Below, one piece after another: positions 8,084-17,604 of a DNA stretch of 53,024 nucleotides. The stretch lies in NCBI RefSeq assembly GCF_016583835.1, contig NZ_NRRW01000026.1:1-53024 (forward strand), written 5' to 3'. Source of the DNA: Thiococcus pfennigii (GTDB lineage Bacteria; Pseudomonadota; Gammaproteobacteria; Chromatiales; Chromatiaceae). The first letter of the stretch is position 1. Each line of letters begins with the position of its first letter. Made by a program: the position numbers and the translations under genes. The notes under the pieces were generated by a model that was not told the DNA's origin, did no database searches, and was given only the letters and a program-made list of their open reading frames with translations.

Positions 8084-8584
8084 TCAGGAGCCGTCGGCGA
8101 GCGTGACGGTGACGGTCTCGGTCCGGGCCGAGAGGATGCCGGCGTCGACGGTGGCGGTCAATCGATAGCGCACGGCCAACCCCGTCTCGGCGACCCTGGC
8201 GATGCCGGTGACCATCTCGGTCGGTGTCGGCCCCAGGGCCTGCCATCCAACGCTGGTGCCGGTGGCCGGGGCGTCCATCGTCATCGAGAGCGTGACGCCT
8301 GGGGGCATCGCGGTGGCCAGCGCGGCGGTGATCTTGCGGTCCGACCCATTGGTCGTGATGGCGTAGCTGCCACCATCGGCCGTGACGGCGGCCGGCGCAG
8401 CGCCGGCGGTGGCGGTATCGATCGTCAAGGCCGGGGGCGCACCGGTCAGGGCGATCTGGTCGATGGCCTTGACCTCGTAGGTCACCCGCTGGCTGGCCGA
8501 GTCGCCGGCGGACACGGCGCCGCTGGCCGCCAGCGTGATGGTCAGGGTCAGCAGGGTGGTCTCGACGCGATGCCGTCCATGCAT
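8084..8584 (-). CDS. Exported subunit-like protein, paralogue of the 2387-2908 product
   Basis: The 166-aa product has a signal peptide ending near ASGAVSAGDSAS and a beta-rich mature part. It aligns along its length with the protein at 2387-2908: both have STATAG, a YxITTNG motif followed by KITA, a central VTGI and a C-terminal TVTLxDGS. The ATG at 8584 gives a sensible signal peptide; longer in-frame extensions lie in Arg/Pro-rich sequence. It is convergent to the secretion locus and separated from it by the composite repeat block. It may be an alternative subunit for that machinery, or a decayed or relocated paralogue. No frame disruptions are visible. Confidence 0.68.
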   Translation of the reverse strand: MHGRHRVETTLLTLTITLAASGAVSAGDSASQRVTYEVKAIDQIALTGAPPALTIDTATAGAAPAAVTADGGSYAITTNGSDRKITAALATAMPPGVTLSMTMDAPATGTSVGWQALGPTPTEMVTGIARVAETGLAVRYRLTATVDAGILSARTETVTVTLADGS

Positions 8585-8803
8585 GGTCCAGGGTCCGGTT
8601 CGATGGGGCCTTCGGCGACACGGGGTGCCGGCCGGGTCGGCGTCCGCGTTGGGAGGGCAGAAGCGCGCTTGTCGAGTCGCCGCGCGCACGGGGGACTCTA
8701 GCGGGTGCCCTCGCCACTGGCAAGCGGCGCAACGCGAGGGCCACGCCGGATCGGTTCCATCGACGGGCGCGGGCCGACGAGGCAGCCCGCCGGCGCTAAG
8801 GCC

Positions 8804-10078
8804 GCTGTCGGGTTACGGCGCGCGCCGGGCTGTTCTCTATCGGCGAGCGCCGTGCCAGCGCGCCTGACCCGACCTACGGCGGTGCCGATGTTCGTCGGGG
8901 CCGTAGGTCGGGTTAGCCCCTCGGGGCGTAACCCGACGGCCGGCAACGTGGGCGCTGTTGGGTTACGGCGCGCGCCTGGCTGTTCTCTATCGGCGAGCGC
9001 CGTGCCAGCGCGCCTAACCCGACCTACGGCGGTGCCGATGTTCGTCGGGGCCGTAGGTCGGGTCAGCCCCTCGGGGCGTAACCCGATGGCCGGCGACGCG
9101 GGCGCTGTCGGGTTACGGCGCGCGCCGGGCTGTTCTCTATCGGCGAGCGCCGTGCAGGCGCGCCTAACCCGACCTACGGCGGTGCCGATGTTCGTCGGGG
9201 CCGTAGGTCGGGTTACGCCCCGAGGGGCGTAACCCGACGGCCGGCAACGCGGGCGCTGTCGGGTTACGGCGCGCGCCGGGCTGTTCTCTATCGGCGAGCG
9301 CCGTGCGGGCGCGCCTGACCCGACCTACGGCGGTGCCGATGTTCGTCGGGGCCGTAGGTCGGGTTAGCCCCTCGGGGCGTAACCCGACGGCCGGCAACGT
9401 GGGCGCTGTTGGGTTACGGCGCGCGCCGGGCTGTTCTCTATCGGCGAGCGCCGTGCGGGCGCGCCTGACCCGACCTACGGCGGTGCCGATGTTCGTCGGG
9501 GCCGTAGGTCGGGTCAGCCCCTCGGGGCGTAACCCGACGGCCGGCAACGCGGGCGCTGTCGGGTTACGGCGCGCGCCGGGCTGTTCTCTATTGGCGAGCG
9601 CCGTGCAGGCGCGCCTGACCCGACCTACGGCGGTGCCGATGTTCGTCGGGGCCGTAGGTCGGGCCAGCCCCTCGGGGCGTAACCCGATGGCCGGCGACGC
9701 GGGCGCTGTCGGGTGACGGCGCGCGCCGGGCTGTTCTCTATCGGCGAGCGCCGTGCAGGCGCGCCTGACCCGACCTACGGCGGTGCCGATGTTCGTCGGG
9801 GCCGTAGGTCGGGTCAGCCCCTCGGGGCGTAACCCGACGGCCGGCGACGCGGGCGCTGTCGGGTGACGGCGCGCGCCTGGCTGTTCTCTATCGGTGAGCG
9901 CCGTGCGGGCGCGCCTGACCCGACCTACGGCGGTGCCGATGTTCGTCGGGGCCGTAGGTCGGGTTAGCCCCTCGGGGCGTAACCCGACGGCCGGCAACGC
10001 GGGCGCTGTCGGGTTACGGCGCGCGCCGGGCTGTTCTCTATTGGCGAGCGCCGTGCGGGCGCGCCTAACCCGACCACG
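8804..10078. repeat. Tandem array of ~8.5 units of 150 bp containing palindromes
   Basis: The string TGTTCTCTAT recurs at 8831, 8981, 9131, 9282, 9432, 9582, 9732, 9882 and (one variant base beside it) 10032, giving a period of 150 bp with a single 151-bp unit. Each unit has a long hairpin (CCCGACCTACGGC ... GCCGTAGGTCGGG), a GCCCCTCGGGGC palindrome and GGGTTACGGCGCGCGCC. Copies differ at a few positions only (for example GGTTAG/GGTCAG, CGGCAACG/CGGCGACG). Because 150 is divisible by three, long open frames of repeated 50-aa blocks run through it on both strands; I regard these as non-coding artefacts. The last unit is truncated at about 10069. Confidence 0.9.
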
Positions 10079-10121
10079 GGCCGTGCCATCGGCCCAGGCA
10101 GGCCGCTGGAGCCCGCCGGCG

Positions 10122-10820
10122 CTAGGGCGCGCCGCCCCCGGCCGCCTTGGCCAGGTCGGCGCGCAACGGCGCGAGGACCCGTTCGAAGTCGGCGGGGTTG
10201 ACGTACTGGATGACGACGTTGCCACGCGGGTCGCGACCCAGATCCATGCCCTTGTCCGGGTAGAGCCAGTGGGTGACGTCCTGGCTGTCGGTGACCCAGT
10301 TCGGCGGCACGCCGAAGCGGGCCTCGAGCAGCGCCGGGGAGAGTTGGGCCATCGGCAGGTAGGTGATGTGGGCGATCGGCGCTTGGCGCAGGGCCTCCTC
10401 GTCGGCCGGGGCCAGCGTGACCTTCCTGGTCCCGTTGCCGAGGCGGCTCACGCGCAGGCCGCGCTCGTACATCGGCGCGAGCTCGTCCTGGGCGACCTCC
10501 AGCGTGATGACGAATGCGGCGCGCAGTCGGTCGAGGTTGACCTGTTCGAAGAAGCCCTCGACGGTCAACGGCGGCTCGGCCTTCTCGGCGGCGAAGAGGG
10601 TGAGCTCGCCCGGCTCGCCGAAGACCGCCTGGACCTCGGCGAGCGGGGTGACGCCGATGGTGAAGCCGAACACCTGGAGGCGGCCCTCGGCATCGAGTTG
10701 CGTGCTCCACGGCAGGCGCGCGTCGCCGCTGTCGTCGATCTCGTCGGGGAGTATCAGCCAGAAGCCGGTGCCGCCGATGACGGCGGCGAAGAGCACCGAG
10801 AGGATGATTCTACGGTCCAT
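10122..10820 (-). CDS. Uncharacterised membrane-anchored or periplasmic protein
   Basis: The 232-aa protein has an N-terminal hydrophobic segment (residues about 4-24, IILSVLFAAVIGGTGFWLIL), so it is exported or anchored by its N-terminus. The remainder is a soluble mixed alpha/beta domain with ITYLPMAQLSPALLEARFG and a C-terminal stretch that repeats a Pro-Asp-Lys/VIQYVNPADFE pattern. No catalytic motif is evident and I do not recognise the family. It lies 61 bases downstream of the DUF498 gene on the same strand, so the two may be co-transcribed. The 150-bp array begins just beyond its 3' end. Confidence 0.7.
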   Translation of the reverse strand: MDRRIILSVLFAAVIGGTGFWLILPDEIDDSGDARLPWSTQLDAEGRLQVFGFTIGVTPLAEVQAVFGEPGELTLFAAEKAEPPLTVEGFFEQVNLDRLRAAFVITLEVAQDELAPMYERGLRVSRLGNGTRKVTLAPADEEALRQAPIAHITYLPMAQLSPALLEARFGVPPNWVTDSQDVTHWLYPDKGMDLGRDPRGNVVIQYVNPADFERVLAPLRADLAKAAGGGAP

Positions 10821-10881
10821 GGGCGCTGGCTCCGGTGACGATGGGGTGACGATGGCGGTTGGCGGGTGGGGCGAGCTCGGG

Positions 10882-11253
10882 TCAGATCATCATCAGGCCG
10901 GCGACCACGTTGCGACCCTCGCCGACGAGGATGTTATAGGTGCGACAGGCGGCCCCGGTGTCCATGACCTCGATGCCGATGCGCCGCGCCTGCGCCGCCG
11001 CGAGCAGGGCCGCGGCGGGGAAGACCTGCCGCTCGCCGGTGCCGAGGACGATGACCTGCGGGTCGAACGCGAGGAGCGCCTCGATGTCGCTCGGCGCGAG
11101 CCGTGCGGCCGTGGCCGGGCCCCAGCCCGGGACGAGGCGGCGCGGGCTCAGGATCAGGCCCTCCCGATAGACCCGCCCGGCGACCCGAATGGCGCCCGGC
11201 TCGTAGCCCTGGATCAGGAGGCCGTCGGCCTCGTCTGCTTCGGCGAATCTCAT
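10882..11253 (-). CDS. DUF498/Mth938-domain protein
   Basis: A small (123-aa) protein of the Mth938/Xcc1710-like family (DUF498), related to mitochondrial NDUFAF3. Visible hallmarks are the start [20 protein letters not shown], the central SPRRLVPGW, the [13 protein letters not shown] strand-turn and [15 protein letters not shown] near the C-terminus. The fold is known from structures; a biochemical role is not established for bacterial members. I chose the ATG at 11253 because family members begin close to this point; an in-frame start 36 bases upstream is possible. It is divergent from alaC, with a short shared intergenic region. Confidence 0.85.
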   Translation of the reverse strand: MRFAEADEADGLLIQGYEPGAIRVAGRVYREGLILSPRRLVPGWGPATAARLAPSDIEALLAFDPQVIVLGTGERQVFPAAALLAAAQARRIGIEVMDTGAACRTYNILVGEGRNVVAGLMMI

Positions 11254-11381
11254 CGCGGCACGATAACCGAACCCCGCCGGCAGCGACAAGGTCGCCGGCG
11301 ACGACGGGATTTTTAAATTCTCGGCGCGGCGTTACACTGCATCCTTTCCACTCCCAATTCACATCCCCCGAAGAGGTCGTC

Positions 11382-12584
11382 GTGGTCGCCCCAGATCAGA
11401 AGTTCCGCCGCATCGAGCGGTTGCCGCCCTACGTCTTCAGCATCGTCAACGAGTTGAAGGCCGCGGCGCGAGCTCGCGGCGAGGATATCATCGACTTCGG
11501 CATGGGCAACCCCGATCAGCCGACGCCGGCGCACGTCGTCGAGAAACTCGTCGAGGTCGCCATCCGGCGCGACACGCACCGCTATTCGGTCTCGCGCGGC
11601 GTCCCGCGGCTGCGCCGTGCGATCTGCCGCTGGTACCGGGACCGCTACGGCGTCGAGCTCGATCTCGACGCCGAGGCGATCGTCACGATCGGCTCCAAGG
11701 AGGGCCTGGCGCACCTGGCGCTCGCGACGATGGACGCCGGCGACACCGTCCTGGTGCCCAACCCGGCCTATCCGATCCATCCCTACGGCTTCATCATCGC
11801 CGGGGCCGACGTGCGCCACGTCAAGCTGGTGCCCGGGGTCGACTTCTTCGATGAGTTGCGCCGGGCCATCCAGGAGTCCTGGCCGAAGCCCAAGATGCTG
11901 GTGCTGAACTTCCCCGGCAACCCGACGACCCAGTGCGTCGAGCTCGACTTCTTCGAGCAGGTGGTCGAGATCGCCCGCGAACACGGCATCTGGGTCGTGC
12001 ACGATCTGGCCTATGCCGACATCGTCTTCGACGGCTACAAGGCGCCGTCGATCCTCCAGGTGCCTGGCGCCAAGGAGATCGCCGTCGAGTTCTTCTCGCT
12101 GTCGAAGAGCTACAACATGCCGGGCTGGCGGATCGGCTTCATGTGCGGCAACCGCACCCTGGTCGCGGCCCTGGCGCGGATCAAGTCCTATCTGGACTAT
12201 GGCACCTTCACGCCGATCCAGGTCGCCGCGATCGCCGCGCTGGAGGGACCACAGGACTGCGTGGCGGCGATCCGGGAACAGTATCAGAGCCGCCGCGACT
12301 GCCTCTGCGACGGGCTCACCCGCTGCGGCTGGCCGGTCGAGCGGCCCAAGGGGACCATGTTCGTCTGGGCGCCGATCCCGGAGCCCTATCGCGAGATGGG
12401 CTCGCTGGAGTTCTCGAAGAAGCTGCTGCGCGATGCGAAGGTCGCCGTCTCCCCCGGCATCGGTTTCGGCGAGTACGGCGATACCCATGTCCGTTTCGCG
12501 CTGATCGAGAATGAACATCGTACACGTCAGGCGGTCCAGGGCATCCGTGATATGATCCGCCGCGACGCGCGCGCAGGCGCCTAG
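11382..12584 (+). CDS. alaC: Alanine transaminase, AlaC type
   Basis: The 400-aa PLP-dependent class I/II aminotransferase matches Escherichia coli AlaC over its full length: [11 protein letters not shown] at the N-terminus, [33 protein letters not shown] and [11 protein letters not shown]. The PLP lysine is in [15 protein letters not shown] (about residue 242), and the C-terminal [20 protein letters not shown] is also present. It converts pyruvate and glutamate to alanine and 2-oxoglutarate. The start is GTG at 11382 with GAAGAGG about six bases upstream; upstream in-frame sequence is not family-like. The next gene is hom, 184 bases away, an arrangement common in gammaproteobacteria. Confidence 0.93.
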   Translation: MVAPDQKFRRIERLPPYVFSIVNELKAAARARGEDIIDFGMGNPDQPTPAHVVEKLVEVAIRRDTHRYSVSRGVPRLRRAICRWYRDRYGVELDLDAEAIVTIGSKEGLAHLALATMDAGDTVLVPNPAYPIHPYGFIIAGADVRHVKLVPGVDFFDELRRAIQESWPKPKMLVLNFPGNPTTQCVELDFFEQVVEIAREHGIWVVHDLAYADIVFDGYKAPSILQVPGAKEIAVEFFSLSKSYNMPGWRIGFMCGNRTLVAALARIKSYLDYGTFTPIQVAAIAALEGPQDCVAAIREQYQSRRDCLCDGLTRCGWPVERPKGTMFVWAPIPEPYREMGSLEFSKKLLRDAKVAVSPGIGFGEYGDTHVRFALIENEHRTRQAVQGIRDMIRRDARAGA

Positions 12585-12768
12585 CACAAGGCCCGCGAAG
12601 GAACGAGCCGGGTTGGGTTGGGCGCGCCATCTCGGGCCCCGAGGTCTTGGCCAGGCGTTGGATGCGTGCCGTAGCCCAACGTCGCCGTGGTCTCCTATCG
12701 TCCGCGTGTGGCCTAGAGCGGTTCGCTGTCCGGCTTGTCCGGTTGCTTACATTCTCAGGAGTCGATAG

Positions 12769-14082
12769 ATGAAACCGGTGAAGATCGGGCTGCTCGGCCT
12801 CGGTACCGTCGGCGGCGGTACCCTGACCGTGCTGACGCGCAATGCCGCGGAGATCGCGCGGCGCGCCGGGCGCGGCATCCGCATCGCCCACGCCGCGGCG
12901 CGCGAGTACGACCCGGCGCTCAGCGGGCTCGATCAGGTCGAGCGCATCGGGGATGATGCCTTCGCCGTCGTCGAGGACCCGGAGGTCGCGATCGTCGTCG
13001 AGTTGATCGGTGGGTACTCGCCGGCCCGCGAGTTGGTCCTGCGCGCGATCGCCAACGGCAAGCACGTGGTCACCGCCAACAAGGCCCTGATCGCGTTGCA
13101 TGGCAACGAGATCTTCGCCGCCGCGCAGGAGCGCGGGGTCGTCGTCGCCTTCGAGGCCGCCGTGGCGGGCGGGGTGCCGATCGTCAAGGCGGTCCGCGAG
13201 GGCCTCGCGGCCAACCACATCGAGTGGATCGCCGGCATCATCAACGGGACCGGCAACTTCATCCTGACCGAGATGCGCGAGAAGGGCCGCGACTTCGCCG
13301 AGGTCCTCGCCGAGGCCCAGGCGCTCGGTTACGCCGAGGCGGACCCGACCTTCGACGTCGAGGGGATCGATGCGGCGCACAAGCTGACGATCCTGGCCGC
13401 GCTCGCGTTCGGCATCCCCCTCCAGTTCGACAAGACCTTCACCGAGGGGATCTCGCGGATCGACGCGCAGGACGTCGCCTACGCCGACGAGCTCGGCTAC
13501 CGGATCAAGCACCTGGGGATCGCCCGGCGGGTGGCCGACGGCATCGAGATGCGCGTACACCCGACCCTGATCCCGCACCGCCGCCTGATCGCCAACGTCA
13601 ACGGCGTGATGAACGCCGTCCTCGTCAAGGGCGACGCCGTCGGGCCGACCCTCTACTATGGCGCCGGCGCCGGCGCCTTGCCGACGGCCTCGGCCGTCGT
13701 CGCCGACATCGTCGACGTCGTGCGCACGCTCACCAGCGACCCGCACAACCGCGTCCCGCACCTGGCCTTCCAGCCGAAGGCGCTCGCGGACATCCCGGTC
13801 CTACCGATGAGCGAGGTCGAGACGGCATACTACCTGCGCGTCTCGGCCCTCGACAAGCCAGGCGTCATGGCCCGCGTCGCCGGCATCCTGGGCGATCGCG
13901 GCATCAGCATCGAGGCGATCAAGCAGAAGGAGCCGGGCGAGGGCGATACCCATGTCCCGCTGATCATGCTGACCCACCGGGTGCGCGAGGGCCGCATGGA
14001 CGAGGCCATCGCCGAGATCGAGGCCCTCGAGGCGATCAAGGGCGACGTCGTGCGCATCCGTATGGAGACGCTCGCGGGCTGA
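12769..14082 (+). CDS. hom: Homoserine dehydrogenase with ACT domain
   Basis: The 437-aa monofunctional homoserine dehydrogenase reduces aspartate semialdehyde to homoserine with NAD(P)H, in threonine and methionine synthesis. Visible parts are the N-terminal nucleotide fold (GLLGLGTVGGGTLTVL), GKHVVTANKALIA, the catalytic-domain signature around GIINGTGNFILTEM and EADPTFDVEGIDAAHK, and a C-terminal ACT regulatory domain (about 354-430, YYLRVSALDKPGVMARVAG) expected to bind threonine. CAGGAG lies six bases before the ATG. The usual downstream partner thrC is absent; the next gene, 13 bases on, is an unrelated COG4255-type protein. Confidence 0.95.
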   Translation: MKPVKIGLLGLGTVGGGTLTVLTRNAAEIARRAGRGIRIAHAAAREYDPALSGLDQVERIGDDAFAVVEDPEVAIVVELIGGYSPARELVLRAIANGKHVVTANKALIALHGNEIFAAAQERGVVVAFEAAVAGGVPIVKAVREGLAANHIEWIAGIINGTGNFILTEMREKGRDFAEVLAEAQALGYAEADPTFDVEGIDAAHKLTILAALAFGIPLQFDKTFTEGISRIDAQDVAYADELGYRIKHLGIARRVADGIEMRVHPTLIPHRRLIANVNGVMNAVLVKGDAVGPTLYYGAGAGALPTASAVVADIVDVVRTLTSDPHNRVPHLAFQPKALADIPVLPMSEVETAYYLRVSALDKPGVMARVAGILGDRGISIEAIKQKEPGEGDTHVPLIMLTHRVREGRMDEAIAEIEALEAIKGDVVRIRMETLAG

Positions 14083-14095
14083 GCCGCCCGCGCCC

Positions 14096-15151
14096 ATGGC
14101 CGGGGACCTGCGGCTGCTGATCCCGGGCCTGCTCGGGCCCGTGGCGCCCGACCGGCAGGCGGGGCTCGAGGCGGCCCTGGCGGCCGGGCCGGCCCCGATG
14201 CGGTTGTCCCGGCTGCTGGCGCGCGCCGAGCCCCTCGCCGGGCTCGCGCCCGACCCGGACCGCGCGCTCCTCGCGGCCTTCGGCGTCGCCGCGCGCCCCG
14301 ATGAGGACCTGCCGAGCGCCCCCTTCTGCCACCTCGCCGATGCGCCCGATGCCCCCGGCGGCGGCTACTGGTTGCACGCCGACCCAGTCCATCTGCGTCC
14401 GGACCGCGCCCAGGTGCGGCTCTTCGATGCCCGCTCGCTGGACCTGAGCGAGGCCGAGGCGGGCGAGCTGGTCGCCCTCTTCAATGCCCACTTCGCGGCC
14501 ACCGGCACGCGCCTCCTCGCGCCGACCCCGACCCGCTGGTACCTGCATCTGGGGGCGGCCCCGGGCCTGCGCACGACCCCGCTGGCGATGGTCGTCGGCC
14601 GCCCGGTGGCCCCCTGCCTGCCGCGCGGCGAGGGCGCCGAGCATTGGGCCGCGCTGCTCAACGAGGCGCAGATGCTGTTCCACGGCGCCGACGTCAATCG
14701 CCGCCGCCAGGCCGCCGGGCGGCCGAGCATCAACGGGATCTGGCCCTGGGGCGGGGGCCGGCTGCCGGCGTCTCCTCCCGAGGCGCTGCTGTTCGCGCGG
14801 GTCCAGGCCAGCGCGCCGCTCGCCGTCGGCCTGGCGCGCTGGGCTGGCGTGCCGGTCGCCGACGATGGCTTGCCCGCGCTCGCCGGTGACGAGCCCCTCG
14901 GCGATTCGCTCGTCTACTGGGACACACCGCTGGCGGCCCTGCGCGACGGGGACCCGGCCGCCTGGGTCGCGGCCATCGCCCGGCTCGATGCCTGGCTCGC
15001 CGACCTGCCGGCGGCGCTCCGCCGCGGCCGGCCAGCGGCACTCGTCCTCGATCCCTGTATCGGCCATGGCTGGCGCATCGATCGGCGTGTCCTCTTGCGC
15101 CTCTGGCGCCGGCCGCGGCCGCTCCTCGCGCGCCTCGTGCGCGCGACCTGA
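14096..15151 (+). CDS. COG4255-type protein (RpfE-like, often called phosphoglycerate mutase)
   Basis: The 351-aa cytoplasmic protein is rich in Ala, Arg, Leu and Pro, with LHADPVHLRPDRAQVRLFD, LLNEAQMLFHGADVNRRRQ and the central SINGIWPWGGGRLP. This pattern matches a family (COG4255) whose members are annotated as RpfE or phosphoglycerate mutase. I recognise the pattern from memory and cannot confirm it here. The sequence does not show metal-binding motifs that would prove mutase activity. It starts 13 bases after hom, so it is probably co-transcribed with it. MITE family A copy 3 begins immediately after its stop. Confidence 0.65.
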   Translation: MAGDLRLLIPGLLGPVAPDRQAGLEAALAAGPAPMRLSRLLARAEPLAGLAPDPDRALLAAFGVAARPDEDLPSAPFCHLADAPDAPGGGYWLHADPVHLRPDRAQVRLFDARSLDLSEAEAGELVALFNAHFAATGTRLLAPTPTRWYLHLGAAPGLRTTPLAMVVGRPVAPCLPRGEGAEHWAALLNEAQMLFHGADVNRRRQAAGRPSINGIWPWGGGRLPASPPEALLFARVQASAPLAVGLARWAGVPVADDGLPALAGDEPLGDSLVYWDTPLAALRDGDPAAWVAAIARLDAWLADLPAALRRGRPAALVLDPCIGHGWRIDRRVLLRLWRRPRPLLARLVRAT

Positions 15152-15156
15152 GGAGC

Positions 15157-15287
15157 GGTTCAGCAACAACCGACACGAGCGCGCCGACGACAAGAACTAC
15201 GAAATACGCGAAAGTTGCGAAAAAAAAGGCGGATGATTCTATGCGTATTCAGTCTTTTCGCGTGTTTGGCGTGTTTGGCGTGTTTCG
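15157..15287 (-). repeat. MITE family A, copy 3, left part (split by intron)
   Basis: Reverse-oriented copy: GGTTCAGCAACAACCGACAC, then AACTACGAAATACGCGAAAG, ending GGCGTGTTTCG. The copy resumes at 19126 with TAGTTCAAAAGAAGATGCG. Joining the two restores the contiguous TTTCG-TAGTTC seen, as reverse complement, in the intact copies at 1881 and 7622. Confidence 0.85.
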
Positions 15288-15623
15288 GTGCGTCAGGCTA
15301 GGCCTGACCAATCTCGCAATCTGAAAGGGGATTGCCATGTAAGTCGTTGGTTGTACATGTAGCTGCGGCCTGTCGCGTGGAGGCAACGAAGCGCGGGGAG
15401 CGAGGCCGGTTCGGACAGGCACCCGGGCGAGGTGGCGCACGCCACCGACAGCGAAGCTGTGAGCCGTAAGCCGTCACAGGTTGAACCGGAGACCGGCCTC
15501 GAAACGCAAGTGGCAAGTGGCCAAGCTGCCGAATAAGTGGAAGCCAACACGGACCGGGAAGCAACCAACGCAAGCACCGGTTCGGCTTGCCGGGGTGAGA
15601 GCGGGCAGCGCGCAGCGAAAGAT

Positions 15624-17446
15624 TGAGTCCCCTCCAAAAACCCGTTTCGGCGACCGAGCGCGGGAAGGGGGCGTCGATCGCCCACACGCAAGCCGGCAAC
15701 CCGTGATCGACGGAGTTTTTCAGTGAACCAGGGCAGGAAGAACCGCGACGGGCCGATGGCCTGCGGGGGAGGAAGGCGGCGCTGGCGGCCGCAGCGTGCT
15801 TTCGGGGCCTCGCCCCTCGCTCAAGCGGTCATTTCGGCCTGTTTCGCCTGATAACGGGCGATGCGCTTCATGTTGATCCACGCGGCGCGACATGTCGCCC
15901 AGACCTGAACGGCGAACTGGCCACGGTATTTCAGCTTCTTCCCCTTGGTGTGGTAGCAGAGCTGGAAGATGCTCGCCTCGACGTTGCAGCGCCGGTTGAA
16001 CAGCGCCCGCGGGAGGTCTTGCGTTCGTCGCCGACAGTGCGCCGCATCGATGTCTTGGTCGGTGATGTAGCGCCATTTGCCATCGGCGCGGAAGCGGTAA
16101 CGGCCGGGCCGGTATTCCTCGGCGAGCTGCCGCTCGCCGCTGTGACGATCGATGACCACTACACCGTCGGCGGTGCGCTCGTAGTCGAATCGCCCTGGCT
16201 TGCCCGGGAATCCGGTGTAGTGGATGTCCTTGTCCTGCGCCTCGGCCTAGGTCTCGTTCGCCGGGCTGTAGTAGGCGCCATCGGCCGAGATCTCCTGTGC
16301 GGGCCGGCCCACGACGGCCTCGCTGTTGTGCACGGCGTCCTGCAGGTAGGCGTTGTCGGGGGCCGTGGCCGGCTCGACCTGCACGTCGAGGATCAGGTTG
16401 AGTGCTTCCTCGCAGGTCTCGGTCAGGTTGGCGCTGTAGCCGCGCACCGTCTGGTCCTTCTTCTTGCGGTAGGCGGCGTCTTCGTCATGCGGGGATTGCA
16501 GGGAGTCGGCGCGGATCTCCTTGGCGGCCTTGAGCACCGCGCGCGGCGCCTCGCCGACCGTCTCGATCTGGTACTGCTCCAGCAACAATCGCTCGATCAG
16601 TTCGTAGCGCGGGCTGCTTTGGGCGCTGTAGGTCTGGTGCAAGCGTAGCAGCAGCTGGCCCAACTCCTCCAGCCAGGCGGCCTTGCGCGTCTCCTGAAGC
16701 CCGTAGATATGCTGGCTCGGGCGCTTGGCGCACAACCGATCCAACCGCGCCCGGTCGGCCTCGCTCAACAGGGCCTTCTGCGCCTCATCGAGGCTCTTGT
16801 AGAACACCTGCAAGCAGCCGATGATCAGTTGCAGCCGTGTGCAGGTGGCGAGATTGCTGTCGAGCAGCGTGCTGTCCATGCGCAGCCGCTCTCCGACCAC
16901 CCCGAGGCGTTTGGCCTGATCGCGCGTCAGCGCCTGGAACACCTCGTTGAGCAGGTTGATGCCCGTCTCGACTTGGTGGCGATACAACCGCTGCTTGAAC
17001 AGGTAGTAGGTCGACTCCGCCGGCAAGGCGTCGGTGAGATTCTCCAAGCCCAGGGCGCGGCGCACCAGCAGGTCGAAGTGCATCGCCTCGAACAGCCGCT
17101 CGTCGCTCCAGCCAAAACCCTCCTTGATGATCAGCATCCCCACCAGCACCCGAATCGAGGCGTTCGGGCGCCCGGTGCCGTCATCGAACAGCTCGGCGAA
17201 GCGCCCTTCGGGGATGCGCTTGGTCACCTGATCGACGAAGACGTTGTGCCAGGCGTTCGGATCGTTGAGCTTCTCCAGCTGTCGCGGGCTGAGAAACTGC
17301 TCGACGTGGCTGAACAGGTCGATCTGGCGGCCGGTAGGAGTGGCTCTGAACATGAGGGGCTCAGCTGGAAGTGGGCGCGCTTCGCGCTATTCTACCAACG
17401 TCGCCAGGGGGGGTGCAGGCCCCGGGGACTTTTCGGAGGGGACTCA
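15624..17446 (-). mobile_element. IS1182-type insertion sequence with 4-bp target duplication
   Basis: An 1823-bp element. The ends are perfect 12-bp inverted repeats (TGAGTCCCCTCC ... GGAGGGGACTCA), extending imperfectly inward. It is flanked by the direct repeat AGAT (15620-15623 and 17447-17450), the 4-bp duplication expected of IS1182. The single transposase gene on the minus strand carries an in-frame TAG. Confidence 0.87.
15821..17353 (-). pseudogene. IS1182-type DDE transposase, interrupted by an amber codon
   Basis: The reading frame would give about 510 aa. It starts MFRATPTGRQIDLFSHVEQF and contains a DUF772-type N-terminal region (ASIRVLVGMLIIKEGFGWSD) and a C-terminal DDE region (EISADGAYYS ... 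YHTKGKKLKYRGQFAVQVWA). A TAG stop at 16247-16249 follows YYSPANET; the same frame continues for a further 142 codons with normal family content to the stop at 15821. A single C-to-T change from CAG would explain it. The N-terminal fragment lacks the last catalytic region, so the copy is presumably inactive unless the stop is suppressed. Family (IS1182, or a close ISNCY-like group) is inferred from sequence pattern, inverted repeats and duplication length. Confidence 0.83.
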
Positions 17447-17604
17447 AGATTGGTCGAGGAACCTGAGAGATCCGACGTACTGGGGCTCGTAACCCGGAGG
17501 CCGCGCGGGAATCCATAACCGTGTGAGCGGGTGAGTCGGAAGTCGGTGGGGTGCGTAGTAGCGAGGAAGCGGGGTAACGCCCGTGGAGCGAAGGCGCCCC
17601 GCTG

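Noticed and set aside
8804-10078. CRISPR array
   Set aside because: Units are 150 bp and almost wholly conserved, with no alternation of short repeats and variable spacers, and no cas genes are present.
8705-10225. Open frames encoding repeated ~50-aa blocks on both strands of the tandem array
   Set aside because: They exist because 150 is divisible by three, occur on both strands at once, and are broken by the single 151-bp unit. The sequence is explained by palindromic DNA repeats.
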